This document shows, piece by piece, positions 45,016-53,925 of a stretch of DNA of 64,000 bases (positions are counted from its first letter, which is position 1; every line of letters begins with the position of its first letter). The position numbers were made by a program, and so were the translations under genes. The notes under the pieces are model-generated. The model was not told the origin of the DNA, searched no databases, and saw only the letters and a program-made list of their open reading frames with translations. This stretch comes from Oscillospiraceae bacterium (GTDB lineage: Bacteria; Bacillota; Clostridia; Oscillospirales; CAG-272), in assembly GCA_015064725.1 (NCBI GenBank), contig SVRQ01000008.1:18416-82415 (forward strand), read 5' to 3'.

Positions 45016-46257
45016 TTATTGTTTTGACGCTTTTTTCTTCTGCTTCAAAAATTTTGCGAAAACGAATATCGCCGCAAGCGGGAAGAGCATACCGACGAGC
45101 ATACCAAGCTTCATTCCGAGCTGATCTGCGCCGATATTCATACCCTCGGCGATCTCGGCGAAGAACGGGCTTGCGGATACTGTATCCGTGATTATACCGA
45201 TAAGCTGCGGACCGACGGAAGCACCCAGATCGCCGCCGGCCGCCATCATAGCGTATATGAACACGCCGCCTGCGGGGAAGCGGTCGGATGCAACAACGAG
45301 ATTTCCGGGCCAAAGCATAGAAACGCAGAAGCCTGTAAACGCGCAGGCGATAAGACCTATCACCGCTATATTGGAGATCGCCGCTGTAAAATAGCAGATA
45401 GCCGCGCCGACAGCGCCGAGAAACAAGACCTTCTCCACGTTTTTTCCTTTTTTCGCGTAGAGCGTACGCCCTGTTCCCAAAGCAACACTGAAAAGTGCCA
45501 CGCCGAAAATATCGCCCCAGACCTTGGGAATACCGAGGGCTTTTTCAATGTATCCGGAGCACCATTGTGCCATAGTACATTCGGCCGCGCCGCCAAGAAA
45601 AATGGCGAATACGCAAAGCCATACACCGCTGTTTTTAAGGAGCGAGAGAGCACCCGAAACTTTTTCCGGCGTTTCCATTTTCGGTATATCGGCACCGAGG
45701 TAGAGTATTATAGAGGCGATGGGAACGAGCGTGAACATAAGCGCAAGAAGCTGCCAATTTTCGCCGCCGAAAAAGAGCAAAAAGATCGTGGATGAAACAA
45801 TGACAAATACGGAGCCCCAAGCGTAAACGGAGTGCAGCTTGCTCATCTCTCTGTCCGGGTCATCCGCGGGGATGGCGGCTATAACGGGGCTTATGAGTAC
45901 CTCGGAAAGTCCGGAGGAAACGGAGAATATCACCGTGCCGAGCGCAAGCCCGATATATACGTTGCTCGGAAAGATAACGGGGGAGAGTGCGTAAAGCAAG
46001 AAGCCCGCGGCGGTTATGATGGGGGTGAATTTAACAGTTTTCGGTATGTTGAATTTATGAGAAAAGAAAGAAAAAACAAGATCGACCGCAAGCTGCGTTA
46101 CGAAATTTATAAGCACCAAAAGCCCCAAAAGGGAGTAGGAGATGCCGTAAAGGGAGCGAAACGTCAAAAAAAGCACAGGGGGAAGATTTCCCACGATGGA
46201 CATACATACGTTTGCCGAATAACAGGCGAGCTTGAGTCTTGTATAGCTTTGCTTCAT
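45016..46257 (-). CDS. Major facilitator superfamily transporter
   Basis: This 413-residue protein has about 12 predicted transmembrane helices arranged as two six-helix halves with a central loop near residue 195 (KMETPEKVSGALSLL). Helix 1 begins after MKQSYTRLKLACYSANVCMS, and VNLVLVD-type sugar-like motifs are not clear. It probably carries a sugar or other small solute. The start at 46257 is set by a sigA promoter at 46292-46320 and GAGGT before the ATG; a longer frame would run through that promoter. It lies upstream of and parallel to the GH94-like gene, so import of the GH94 substrate is a possible role. Confidence 0.8.
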   Translation of the reverse strand: MKQSYTRLKLACYSANVCMSIVGNLPPVLFLTFRSLYGISYSLLGLLVLINFVTQLAVDLVFSFFSHKFNIPKTVKFTPIITAAGFLLYALSPVIFPSNVYIGLALGTVIFSVSSGLSEVLISPVIAAIPADDPDREMSKLHSVYAWGSVFVIVSSTIFLLFFGGENWQLLALMFTLVPIASIILYLGADIPKMETPEKVSGALSLLKNSGVWLCVFAIFLGGAAECTMAQWCSGYIEKALGIPKVWGDIFGVALFSVALGTGRTLYAKKGKNVEKVLFLGAVGAAICYFTAAISNIAVIGLIACAFTGFCVSMLWPGNLVVASDRFPAGGVFIYAMMAAGGDLGASVGPQLIGIITDTVSASPFFAEIAEGMNIGADQLGMKLGMLVGMLFPLAAIFVFAKFLKQKKKASKQ

Positions 46258-46291
46258 AAAGAAGACCTCGGAATTTAATTTTGTGAGGGGG

Positions 46292-46320
46292 ATTATAACA
46301 CACCGTATTTTAAAAATCAA
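46292..46320 (-). promoter_or_regulatory. Promoter of the MFS transporter gene
   Basis: On the minus strand TTGATT (46315-46320), a 17-base spacer and TATAAT (46292-46297). Confidence 0.75.
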
Positions 46321-46367
46321 CATCAAACGGAAGAATTTGCGAATTTTTTGTAAAATTTTCATATTCA

Positions 46368-46396
46368 TTGATTTTTGCTTTTGTGTGTGATAAAAT
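46368..46396 (+). promoter_or_regulatory. Promoter of the CobW GTPase genes
   Basis: TTGATT at 46368-46373 and TAAAAT at 46391-46396 with a 17-base spacer. No clear Zur or Fur box overlaps it. Confidence 0.6.
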
Positions 46397-46441
46397 ATAT
46401 TATTATAAATCTATTTTACTTAAAGAAAAGGAATGAGAAAA

Positions 46442-47719
46442 ATGACTAAGATAGATGTTTTTTCCGGTTTTTTGGGCGCAGGCAAGACCACGCTCATCAA
46501 AAAGCTCCTTAAAGAAGCATATGCGGGCGAAAAAGTAGTTCTTATCGAAAACGAATTCGGCAAGGTCGGTATAGACGGCGGATTTTTGCAGGAAGCGGGC
46601 GTGGAGATAACGGAGATGAACTCCGGCTGTATCTGCTGCAGCCTTGTGGGTGATTTCGGCAAGGCTATGGCGGAGGTTATAGAGAAATTCCACCCCGACA
46701 GAATACTTATAGAGCCCTCCGGTGTAGGCAAGCTTTCCGACGTGCTTGCGGCAGTTAAAAAGGTTGAGTGCGATGACGTTAAAATATCAGGTGCGGCAAC
46801 CGTTGCGGATGCGGCAAAATGCAAAATGTATATGAAAAACTTCGGCGAGTTTTACGATAATCAGATAGCCAACGCAAACGCTATTATCCTCAGCCGTACA
46901 AGCGGTATGAAAGAGGACAAGATAGACGAGGTCGTTGCAATGCTGCGCGAAAAGAACGCGACGGCTATAATCGTTACAACTCCCTGGGAATTGCTTGACG
47001 GCAAGAAGATCCTTGATGTTATCGACGGCTCCAAAGCTCCCTTGCAGTTCCACGATGACGAAGAGCACGAACACGAGCATCATCACCACCATCACGAGCA
47101 CGATGAGTGCGACGATCCCGAATGCGAGTGCCACCACCATCACCACGATGACGAAGAGCACGAATATGAGCATCATCACCATCATCACGAGCACGATGAG
47201 TGCGACGATCCCGAATGCGAGTGCCACCACCATCACCACGATGACGAAGAGCACGAACACGAGCATCATCACCACCATCACGAGCACGGTGAGTGCGACG
47301 ATCCCGAATGTGAGTGCCACCATCATCACCACGATGACGAAGAGCACGAACACGAGCATCATCACCATCATCACGGACACGATGAGTGCGACGATCCCGA
47401 ATGCGAATGCCACCATCATCACCATCACGCCGATGAGGTTTTTGAGAGCATCGGCGCAGAAACAACAAAAAAATTCACGGCGGAGGAGATCAAAGAAAAG
47501 CTTGATGCTCTCAATGACACCGAAAAATACGGCAAAGTTTTGCGTGCAAAAGGTATCGTTGCAAGTGAAGGCGATAAATTTATATACTTTGATTTTGTAC
47601 CGGGTGAAGCAGACGTGCGCGAGGGTGAGCCCGACGTTATAGGCAAGCTCTGCGTTATCGGCTCAAAAATAGACAAAAATGCTGTATCCGAGCTTTTCGG
47701 AGTTAAGCTGAAAGCGTGA
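46442..47719 (+). CDS. CobW/COG0523 family GTPase with His-rich repeat region
   Basis: The protein has 425 residues. A G3E-family GTPase domain with Walker A FSGFLGAGKTTLIKKL (about 6-21), the CxCC metal motif SGCICCSL and the D-x-x-G-type IEPSGVGKLSDVL is followed by a 124-residue insertion of four identical-length repeats rich in His, Glu, Asp and Cys, and a C-terminal CobW domain. COG0523 proteins are metallochaperones for zinc or cobalt. The insertion could bind many metal ions per protein. I use the ATG at 46442; the ATG at 46433 is too close to AAAAGG. The next gene is a CobW/YcgQ-like fusion, a hint of a common metal pathway. Confidence 0.9.
   Translation: MTKIDVFSGFLGAGKTTLIKKLLKEAYAGEKVVLIENEFGKVGIDGGFLQEAGVEITEMNSGCICCSLVGDFGKAMAEVIEKFHPDRILIEPSGVGKLSDVLAAVKKVECDDVKISGAATVADAAKCKMYMKNFGEFYDNQIANANAIILSRTSGMKEDKIDEVVAMLREKNATAIIVTTPWELLDGKKILDVIDGSKAPLQFHDDEEHEHEHHHHHHEHDECDDPECECHHHHHDDEEHEYEHHHHHHEHDECDDPECECHHHHHDDEEHEHEHHHHHHEHGECDDPECECHHHHHDDEEHEHEHHHHHHGHDECDDPECECHHHHHHADEVFESIGAETTKKFTAEEIKEKLDALNDTEKYGKVLRAKGIVASEGDKFIYFDFVPGEADVREGEPDVIGKLCVIGSKIDKNAVSELFGVKLKA
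47054..47425 (+). repeat. Four tandem 93-bp repeats encoding a His-rich metal-binding region
   Basis: Repeat units start at 47054, 47147, 47240 and 47333, each exactly 93 bases and in frame. Each 31-residue unit has the order DDEEHEHEHHHHHHEH, then DECDDPECEC and HHHHH. The copies differ at only a few positions (Tyr for His in copy 2, Gly for Asp in copy 3, Gly for Glu in copy 4), so the array expanded recently and its length may vary between strains. Confidence 0.95.
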
Positions 47720-47723
47720 TAAT

Positions 47724-48668
47724 ATGAGAGAAACACCGTTATATCTTTTTATCGGCTTCCTTGAAGGCGGTAAAACAAAATTTATAAACGATACGATAGA
47801 GCAGGGGCAGTTTGACGACGGCGAAAAGACGCTCCTTCTCATCTGCGAAGAAGGTGTTGAGGAATACGATGCGGAAGCTCTTGCAAAGAGAAACATCTTT
47901 GCGGAAGTGATCTCCGATAAAGCGAAGCTCAACCCCGATAAGCTTGCAGCACTTCAAAGAAAGCACGGCGCTGTGCGCGTGCTCTGCGAATACAACGGTA
48001 TGTGGACGCTTCCCGAGCTTTTTGGAGCGCTTCCTGACGGTTGGCTCGTGCCTCAAATAATGATGTTCTGCGAAGCGGAAACTTTTCTTGATTACAACGC
48101 CAATATGCGTTCTCTTGTTGTGGATAAGATAAATAACGCGGATCTCGTTGTGTTCAATCGCTTTGACCCGAGCTTTGATAAGATGCAGTACCACTCCATC
48201 GTTCGCGGTATTTCACGTATGTGCGATATTGCATATGAGTACCCGAACGGAGATGCTGAATACGATGATATAGAAGATCCGCTTCCTTACGATATTGATG
48301 CTCCCGTTATCGAGGTCGAGGACAGAGATTTTGCGATCTGGTACCGCGACGTTTCCGAGGAACTTGACAAATATCACGGCAAGACCGTTCATATAAAGGG
48401 TCTTGTTGCTATCAACTCAAACCTTCCCAAGGATAATTTCGTTTTCGGCAGGGAGATTATGGTATGCTGTGCAGATGATATTAAATACGCGGGTATGATT
48501 GTTGAAAACGCATCGAAATTCTCCGTAAAACACGGCGATTGGATAATGCTTACCGCAAAAATAAATATCAAGCACAATAAGATCTACGGCAGAAAAGGCC
48601 CTGTGCTCACACCCATATCAGTTGAGAAAACGACAGCTCCCGAAGAACCCGTTGCTACGTTTTATTGA
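47724..48668 (+). CDS. CobW-like P-loop protein fused to a YcgQ/DUF1980-like C-terminal domain
   Basis: The protein has 314 residues. The N-terminal half is CobW-like with YLFIGFLEGGKTKFINDTI (P-loop with Glu-Gly-Gly-Lys-Thr) and LICEEGVEEYD in place of the CxCC motif. The C-terminal ~95 residues (YHGKTVHIKGLVAINSNLP, FGREIMVCCADDIKYAGMIVE, DWIMLTAKINIK and PEEPVATFY) match the soluble C-terminal part of TIGR03943/YcgQ proteins, which are often neighbours of CobW in zinc-homeostasis operons. Here both are one protein. It is 4 bases from the upstream CobW gene and certainly cotranscribed. Confidence 0.75.
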   Translation: MRETPLYLFIGFLEGGKTKFINDTIEQGQFDDGEKTLLLICEEGVEEYDAEALAKRNIFAEVISDKAKLNPDKLAALQRKHGAVRVLCEYNGMWTLPELFGALPDGWLVPQIMMFCEAETFLDYNANMRSLVVDKINNADLVVFNRFDPSFDKMQYHSIVRGISRMCDIAYEYPNGDAEYDDIEDPLPYDIDAPVIEVEDRDFAIWYRDVSEELDKYHGKTVHIKGLVAINSNLPKDNFVFGREIMVCCADDIKYAGMIVENASKFSVKHGDWIMLTAKINIKHNKIYGRKGPVLTPISVEKTTAPEEPVATFY

Positions 48669-48682
48669 TAATAAATAACGCG

Positions 48683-48709
48683 AAAACCCCGCCGATTGGC
48701 GGGGTTTTG
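48683..48709. terminator. Bidirectional terminator
   Basis: AAAACCCCGCC pairs with GGCGGGGTTTT around GATT, between the CobW-like gene and the convergent esterase gene. Confidence 0.93.
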
Positions 48710-48712
48710 TTA

Positions 48713-49891
48713 TCAATATACAGGGTAATTTACTTTGAATTCCTCGGCTTCAGGGGATTGATAAAGGTGTATTTTATTCTGGATAACGCGCATCTGCTTT
48801 TTCGTGGGGATCGCGTTATAGAAGGAGAATATGCCCGTGGGATGGCAGGTGTAGTCGCCAAGTCCCGCCATAAGCGTTACGGGGCAGTGTATCTTCGTTG
48901 CAAGGTTCGTAAGATCGTAATACGCCATACCGTCCGTGAATTGCGGGTCGCCATAGCGGATTCTGCCGATGGAGGCAGCGTTGATATCGCAAAGCCACGG
49001 GATGTAGATGTCGAGCTTATTTACTTCGGGAACGAGCGTCGTTGCAACAGTTGCCTGGAATGCGCCTTGGCTGCCGCCGTGAAGAATAAGCTCTCCATTG
49101 AAGTTGGGCAGTGTCAAAAGGAAGCGCGCCGCTTGAGCCGCACGAAGCGCCATATATTTGAAGTAGGATTTATCGGGATCTATATTCTGCTCAGTGATAA
49201 GGCCGTAATTTTTAAGGCGCGTATTTGCAAGTTTCTGATAATATTCGTCGGGTCTGCCGTTTTCAATGCCGTGTGCGTTGATGTAGAAGATAATGGTATC
49301 TTCCTTGCAGCTTATGGGTGCGGGAACAACGCCGTATCCCTTATAGCAAACGTAAGCAGGGAATTTGCCTTCTTTCTTGGGCGCAGAGATGTAACCCGAA
49401 ACGGGCATAGGACCTGCGCATTTTATTTTAACGTCATATATGTTGAAATCGGGATATTCGGGCTTTTCCACTTCTTTGTATCCTATGGTCTCAACGTCAA
49501 CGGAGTAAAGCTCCTTGCGGCAGTTTTCCCAGAATTCGTCGAATTTTTCGGGCATAGGGGTCGTTGTGCGAAGCGTTTCGACCTCGGCACCCGTACCGCC
49601 CTCGAAATCGTCGCAATCTTCAAGCTTGTTGCCGTGCTCATCGAGCGCGCGGCATATAACGCGGGCAAAACCGGGCTTGTTCATAACGGTTTCAAGAGTT
49701 ATCGTGCCGTCCTTGCCGCAAGCAGTGCCCTCTGTTTTTTCCTCGAAATCGCGTTCGATGGTGTAGGAGAAGGTGTGGCAGGTGATTTTCTTGCCGTCCT
49801 CGCGCAGTTCAAGCTCATATATCATTTTTTCGCCCGTCTTATATTCAACGGGGTGCTTGTTCGTTTTACAGAAGAAATATTTTTTTCCCAT
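48713..49891 (-). CDS. Acetyl xylan esterase / cephalosporin-C deacetylase-like alpha/beta hydrolase
   Basis: The protein has 392 residues. A ~115-residue N-terminal domain precedes an alpha/beta-hydrolase with the nucleophile Ser in LILHGGSQGAFQA, the Asp region VTLMAGLGDYTCHP and the C-terminal His in RVIQNKIHLYQSPE-like context; the exact catalytic His is uncertain. The fold and the GGSQGA elbow match the AXE1/CE7 family that removes acetyl groups from xylo-oligosaccharides. No signal peptide, so the substrate is intracellular. AAAGGAG precedes the ATG. Confidence 0.8.
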   Translation of the reverse strand: MGKKYFFCKTNKHPVEYKTGEKMIYELELREDGKKITCHTFSYTIERDFEEKTEGTACGKDGTITLETVMNKPGFARVICRALDEHGNKLEDCDDFEGGTGAEVETLRTTTPMPEKFDEFWENCRKELYSVDVETIGYKEVEKPEYPDFNIYDVKIKCAGPMPVSGYISAPKKEGKFPAYVCYKGYGVVPAPISCKEDTIIFYINAHGIENGRPDEYYQKLANTRLKNYGLITEQNIDPDKSYFKYMALRAAQAARFLLTLPNFNGELILHGGSQGAFQATVATTLVPEVNKLDIYIPWLCDINAASIGRIRYGDPQFTDGMAYYDLTNLATKIHCPVTLMAGLGDYTCHPTGIFSFYNAIPTKKQMRVIQNKIHLYQSPEAEEFKVNYPVY

Positions 49892-49966
49892 AGCTATGCT
49901 CCTTTGGAAATGTATTATATCATATTTATTCTATCATATTTTTGAATATATAGCAATAGAAAAAAG

Positions 49967-49996
49967 CAAAACGCCTGCAAAAATGCGGGCGTTTTA
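49967..49996 (-). terminator. Terminator of the cyclophilin gene
   Basis: AAAACGCCTGC with GCGGGCGTTTT (one G-U pair) lies 11 bases after the stop of the minus-strand cyclophilin gene. Confidence 0.85.
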
Positions 49997-50006
49997 CGGT
50001 TTTATA

Positions 50007-50639
50007 TCAGTCTATTACTCTTATGGTTTTGATCGTAAGCATTGATTCGGGTTTAAGGAAGCACATTCTATAGAGCTGAATATTGGATGTGTCATAATCA
50101 TCGCTTGTGATATCTTCGTTGATGGCATCGATAATGTTCATACCCGACGTTACCCAGCCGAATGCTGCGTAATCACCGTCCAGACCCGTGTTATCAGCAA
50201 GCATAATGAAGAACTGGCTTGATGCGCTGTCGGGGTCTTCTGTTCTTGCCATAGAGATGATGCCTTTTGTGTGGGAAAGCTTGTTTTCAAAGCCGTTGGA
50301 AGCAAACTCACCCTTTATGCTGGGAGTATATTCTTGGCTCTGACCGCCCTGAAGAACGAATCCGCGCTGAACTCGCGTGATGGGAAGACCGTCAAAAAAG
50401 CCTTTTTCCGCAAGTCCAACGAAGTTCTTAACTGTGACAGGTGCAACTGTTTCGTCAAGCGCAAGTGTAACCGTACCGTAATCTTTTATAACTATCTCTA
50501 TGTGATGGAGAGTGTGACCTGTTGTATCCACGGAAACAACAGCGTTGAAAGGCTCTGCTTCGATGGTTTTTTCACCGCAGGATGTAAAGCAAAGACAAAG
50601 CATCATTACGGCAAGCGCGAAAGATAATATTTTTTTCAT
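50007..50639 (-). CDS. Cyclophilin-type peptidyl-prolyl isomerase, lipoprotein
   Basis: The protein has 210 residues. A lipoprotein signal (lipobox LCFTSC, Cys at about 21) is followed by a cyclophilin domain: ITRVQRGFVLQGG, SMARTEDPDSASSQFFIMLADNTGLDG and YAAFGWVTSGMNIIDAI, with the catalytic Arg and the SSQFFI motif kept. It folds proteins at the outer face of the membrane by cis-trans proline isomerisation. It lies 3 bases after the M6-like protease gene on the same strand, so secreted-protein quality control is a plausible shared theme. Confidence 0.92.
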   Translation of the reverse strand: MKKILSFALAVMMLCLCFTSCGEKTIEAEPFNAVVSVDTTGHTLHHIEIVIKDYGTVTLALDETVAPVTVKNFVGLAEKGFFDGLPITRVQRGFVLQGGQSQEYTPSIKGEFASNGFENKLSHTKGIISMARTEDPDSASSQFFIMLADNTGLDGDYAAFGWVTSGMNIIDAINEDITSDDYDTSNIQLYRMCFLKPESMLTIKTIRVID

Positions 50640-50642
50640 TTT

Positions 50643-52091
50643 TTAATCCTCTCTTGTGATTTTTACTTTCATTTCCGCACCGGGCTCATCGAGAACCTCA
50701 ATGCAAAGATTCCATTCGGGGCTTACACCCTCGGGGAATTCGTTAAGGGAATAGGAAAGGGAAGCGGCACCGCAATAATCGCGGGAGTTGAAAACGGATG
50801 TTTCCGGGTCTTCGGACTTATAGAAGAACGGGATAGCGTTTTTATCCGTGTCATCATAGAGAGGACCGAATTTTTCAAATCTGCCGCGCTTATCGAATAT
50901 CTTCTCCATACCCTGACGGGGGCGTATCTGAACACCGAGGTCGTGGCGTTTGCCGCCGGGACGGTTAGAGGAAACGCACTGCGCTCTCCAGAACCATTCT
51001 TCGTTTATCTTTTCGTCGATGTGCCAAACGATAACGCCGCCCTTGGAGTCATCAAACGTAAGGTATTCTTCAAAGCCTTCTTTAAGGCGTATCTCGCAAA
51101 GGTAAAATTCATCGGGGTTGGGTGTGGGGATGCGAAGCACGTTGCCTTTTCCCGATCTTACGGAATGGAGCGTATAAACGCCGTCCTCGTTAGCCTCGTC
51201 CACGTTTGTCCAACCGAAAAGTATGCGGTGGTACGGGTCCATATATGTGGGTGTGTTGCCGCCGTTAGAATGGTTGCCGTTGCACATAATGGAGAAGCGG
51301 CGCGGCGTGGGCCAGCGTTTTTCTGCATCCTGCGGAGGCGTATAACGGGAATAGAGGTCTTGGGCGCCGAGGTTGTGTGCAAGCTCGTGTCCGGGTGTGC
51401 CGATGGTCATATAAAGGGAATTTACGTTTCTGTGCTCACCCACGTTGGAAAAGCAGGTAAGGCGCACGCCGTCATCCGTCTGAACGATGATATGCTGGCT
51501 TGTTCCGTGAACCATAAAGCGGTGGCGCGGGTCGGGCGCATTTTCATAGTCAACGCCCACAGAGGGGTCGCCTCTCTGCGTGGAGTGGTCGTATCCTGCG
51601 TTGAGGATGATTATGCCGAATTCATCGGGAGTGATCCTTCCGTCGCCGTCCTTGTCATATTTTTCGAAGTCGATATATTTATCGCACATCTTTACAATAT
51701 CGTGGATAACCTGGTGTGCCGCGGTCTTGTTGTCATATCCGCGGAAATTACGGAGCGCCGCGGGATGGGGAAAGGGGGCAACAAGAGTAAGGACACCGTC
51801 TATCTGATCGGGCGTGTCGGGGTGGTCGATCTTTGCGGGGTAGAACCAAAACTTTCCGCCTGTCATCTCCTTATAGTAATCTATAAGGGAGTTGCCGTCC
51901 TCTTTGAAAAAAGTATCGTAATAATGCTGCGGTGTGGATGATATCCACTGCTCTCCGTAATAGGGGCTGTCTTTGTCCGTGAGAAGCTCCGGATGCTCGG
52001 GGTCGTAGTGGTCGATACCCTCGCGGCTGGGGTCAAAGCTTACAAGAACTATGAGTAATGGCGCGGGGGATTCTCTTTTGATGAATTTCAT
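50643..52091 (-). CDS. M6-like (immune inhibitor A family) metalloprotease
   Basis: The protein has 482 residues. The zinc-binding motif with the extra Asp of M6 proteases is in IGTPGHELAHNLGAQDLYSRY. The calcium loop DKDGDGRITPDEFG (about residue 155) is a complete EF-hand. FSIMCNGNHSNGG and MDPYHRILFGW are the M6-type Met-turn region and beyond. No signal peptide or lipobox is visible at MKFIKRESPAPLLIVLVSFDPS, unlike secreted M6 proteases, so either export is non-classical or it acts in the cytosol. The cyclophilin gene follows directly. Confidence 0.75.
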   Translation of the reverse strand: MKFIKRESPAPLLIVLVSFDPSREGIDHYDPEHPELLTDKDSPYYGEQWISSTPQHYYDTFFKEDGNSLIDYYKEMTGGKFWFYPAKIDHPDTPDQIDGVLTLVAPFPHPAALRNFRGYDNKTAAHQVIHDIVKMCDKYIDFEKYDKDGDGRITPDEFGIIILNAGYDHSTQRGDPSVGVDYENAPDPRHRFMVHGTSQHIIVQTDDGVRLTCFSNVGEHRNVNSLYMTIGTPGHELAHNLGAQDLYSRYTPPQDAEKRWPTPRRFSIMCNGNHSNGGNTPTYMDPYHRILFGWTNVDEANEDGVYTLHSVRSGKGNVLRIPTPNPDEFYLCEIRLKEGFEEYLTFDDSKGGVIVWHIDEKINEEWFWRAQCVSSNRPGGKRHDLGVQIRPRQGMEKIFDKRGRFEKFGPLYDDTDKNAIPFFYKSEDPETSVFNSRDYCGAASLSYSLNEFPEGVSPEWNLCIEVLDEPGAEMKVKITRED

Positions 52092-52161
52092 AATAAACTG
52101 CCTTTCTTTTGCGTTCGAGAGATTTTGGTTTATGATAAAGTTTCACTAATAAAGTACCTTG

Positions 52162-53925
52162 TTAAATTGAGAATTGGCTCATATAGAGCTTGGAATAGAA
52201 GCCGCCCTTTTGAAGCAGCTCTTCGTGCTTTCCGCTTTCTACGATAGAGCCTTCATTCATAACGAGTATTTTATCTGCATTTTGTACGGTCGAAAGACGG
52301 TGAGCAACGATAAAGCTTGTTTTGCCCTCCATCATTTCGTCCATTGCTGCACTTATCTTCATTTCCGTGCGGGTATCGATGGAGGAGGTTGCTTCGTCGA
52401 GAATAAGTATCTTGGGGTTTTGCAGGATGACTCTTGCAATGCAGATGAGCTGTGCCTGACCTTGCGAAAGGGAAGCACCGCCGGGGCCTATCACGGTATC
52501 GTAGCCGTCGGAAAGCTTGCGGATAAAGTGATCCGCGCGGGCTTTCTTTGCCGCCTCCCGTATCTCTTCGTCACCGGCGAGGGGGTTGCCGAGGGCAATA
52601 TTATCTCTTACCGTGCCTTGGCGCAGCCAAGTATCCTGGAGCACCATACCGTAATTTCCGCGCAGGCTCTTGCGGGTTACCTCTGCTATATTGGTACCAT
52701 CCACAAGAAGAGAACCGCCCGTTACGTCATAGAAGCGTATGAGCAGGTTTATCAATGTGGATTTTCCCGCGCCCGTCGGACCTACGATGGCGATATGCTC
52801 GCCTTGTTTAACGTCAAGACAAAAGTTTTCGATAAGCGGTCTTTCGGGCTCATAAGAGAAGGAAACTCCGTCAAAGCGGATGTTGCCTTTTGCTGTTTCC
52901 AAAGAGGGGAGCGAAGCGTCGCTTTCCTCTTCTTTTTCTTCAAGAAATTCAAACACGCGGGACGCACAGGCGATAGCGTTCTGAAGCTCCGCTATAACAC
53001 CGGAAATTTCATTGAACGGTTTTGTGTATTGGTTAGCATACGCCAAAAGGGAGGAGAGTATGCCCGCGGTTATGGCGGAGCCGCCGGGGGCTATTGCAAC
53101 GAGAGCTCCGGTGAGTGCCACTGCCGCATAAACAAGGCTGTTTACAAAACGTGTTGCGGGATTCACAAGAGAAGAGGCAAAAACCGCTACCTGAGAAGAT
53201 TTGCGAAGATCTTCGTTGAGGGTATCGAACCTTTCTTTGAAGCTTTCTTCCGTGCCAAGGGCCTGTACGGTCTTTTGCTCGCCTATTGCTTCATCGATAA
53301 GCGCGGTCTGCTCTCCGCGGATGCGCGTGCTTTCGCTGAACATAGAGTAAGTTTTCTTGGCAATAACGTTTGCCACGACAAGGGAAACGGGTGTTATCAC
53401 CACGACCGCAAGAGTTATGATCCAATTGATGGAGAGCATTATAAGAAGCGTTCCGACTATCGTTACGGCACCCGTAAAGAATTGGAGCGCGCCGATCACA
53501 AGTCCTTCGCAGACCTGTTCTACGTCCGCTGTCACGCGGCTTACTATATCGCCGTGCGGGTGCGTGTCGATATGCGAAATGGGAAGACGCTGTATTTTAT
53601 GCATAGCGTCCTTGCGGATATTTTCAACGATGCCGTAAGCTGCGGAGTTTATGGATACGTTCATAAGCCATTGGCAAAGCGCGGCTGCTCCCGTGAGCAC
53701 TGCGATCTGCAAAAAATAGCTTGAAAGGGAAGAAAAATCCACTCCGCTTTCGAGTATGCAGTCTATGGCTTTGCCGATAAGAATGGGGATGTAGAGCGTT
53801 GCCGCCGTTGATATTACGGCAAACAGGGCGGCAAGAGCTATCTGTAAGCGTCTGTGCTTAGCGTATCTGAGGGTCTTTGCCAATGTTTTTGCGGAGGTCT
53901 TTCCCGATATTTTTTTGTTTTTCAT
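52162..53925 (-). CDS. Heterodimeric ABC exporter subunit B (consensus ATP site, altered signature)
   Basis: The protein has 587 residues: six TM helices (about 30-320) and an ABC ATPase. Walker A is VGPTGAGKSTLINLL, Walker B ILILDEATSSID with the catalytic Glu kept, and the H-loop FIVAHRLST. The ABC signature reads ASLSQGQAQLICIA, so LSGGQ has become LSQGQ. The ATG overlaps the stop of the upstream partner by 4 bases (ATGA). With that partner it forms a BmrCD/TM287-288-like asymmetric exporter, likely for drugs, peptides or lipids. Confidence 0.92.
   Translation of the reverse strand: MKNKKISGKTSAKTLAKTLRYAKHRRLQIALAALFAVISTAATLYIPILIGKAIDCILESGVDFSSLSSYFLQIAVLTGAAALCQWLMNVSINSAAYGIVENIRKDAMHKIQRLPISHIDTHPHGDIVSRVTADVEQVCEGLVIGALQFFTGAVTIVGTLLIMLSINWIITLAVVVITPVSLVVANVIAKKTYSMFSESTRIRGEQTALIDEAIGEQKTVQALGTEESFKERFDTLNEDLRKSSQVAVFASSLVNPATRFVNSLVYAAVALTGALVAIAPGGSAITAGILSSLLAYANQYTKPFNEISGVIAELQNAIACASRVFEFLEEKEEESDASLPSLETAKGNIRFDGVSFSYEPERPLIENFCLDVKQGEHIAIVGPTGAGKSTLINLLIRFYDVTGGSLLVDGTNIAEVTRKSLRGNYGMVLQDTWLRQGTVRDNIALGNPLAGDEEIREAAKKARADHFIRKLSDGYDTVIGPGGASLSQGQAQLICIARVILQNPKILILDEATSSIDTRTEMKISAAMDEMMEGKTSFIVAHRLSTVQNADKILVMNEGSIVESGKHEELLQKGGFYSKLYMSQFSI

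Noticed and set aside
46258..46368. Longer N-terminus for the MFS transporter
   Set aside because: The extension runs through a consensus promoter at 46292-46320, and the ATG at 46257 has its own GAGGT site.
47054..47425. Regular 93-bp repeats as a possible CRISPR array
   Set aside because: The repeats are in frame, contiguous without spacers, and encode the His-rich region of the CobW GTPase.
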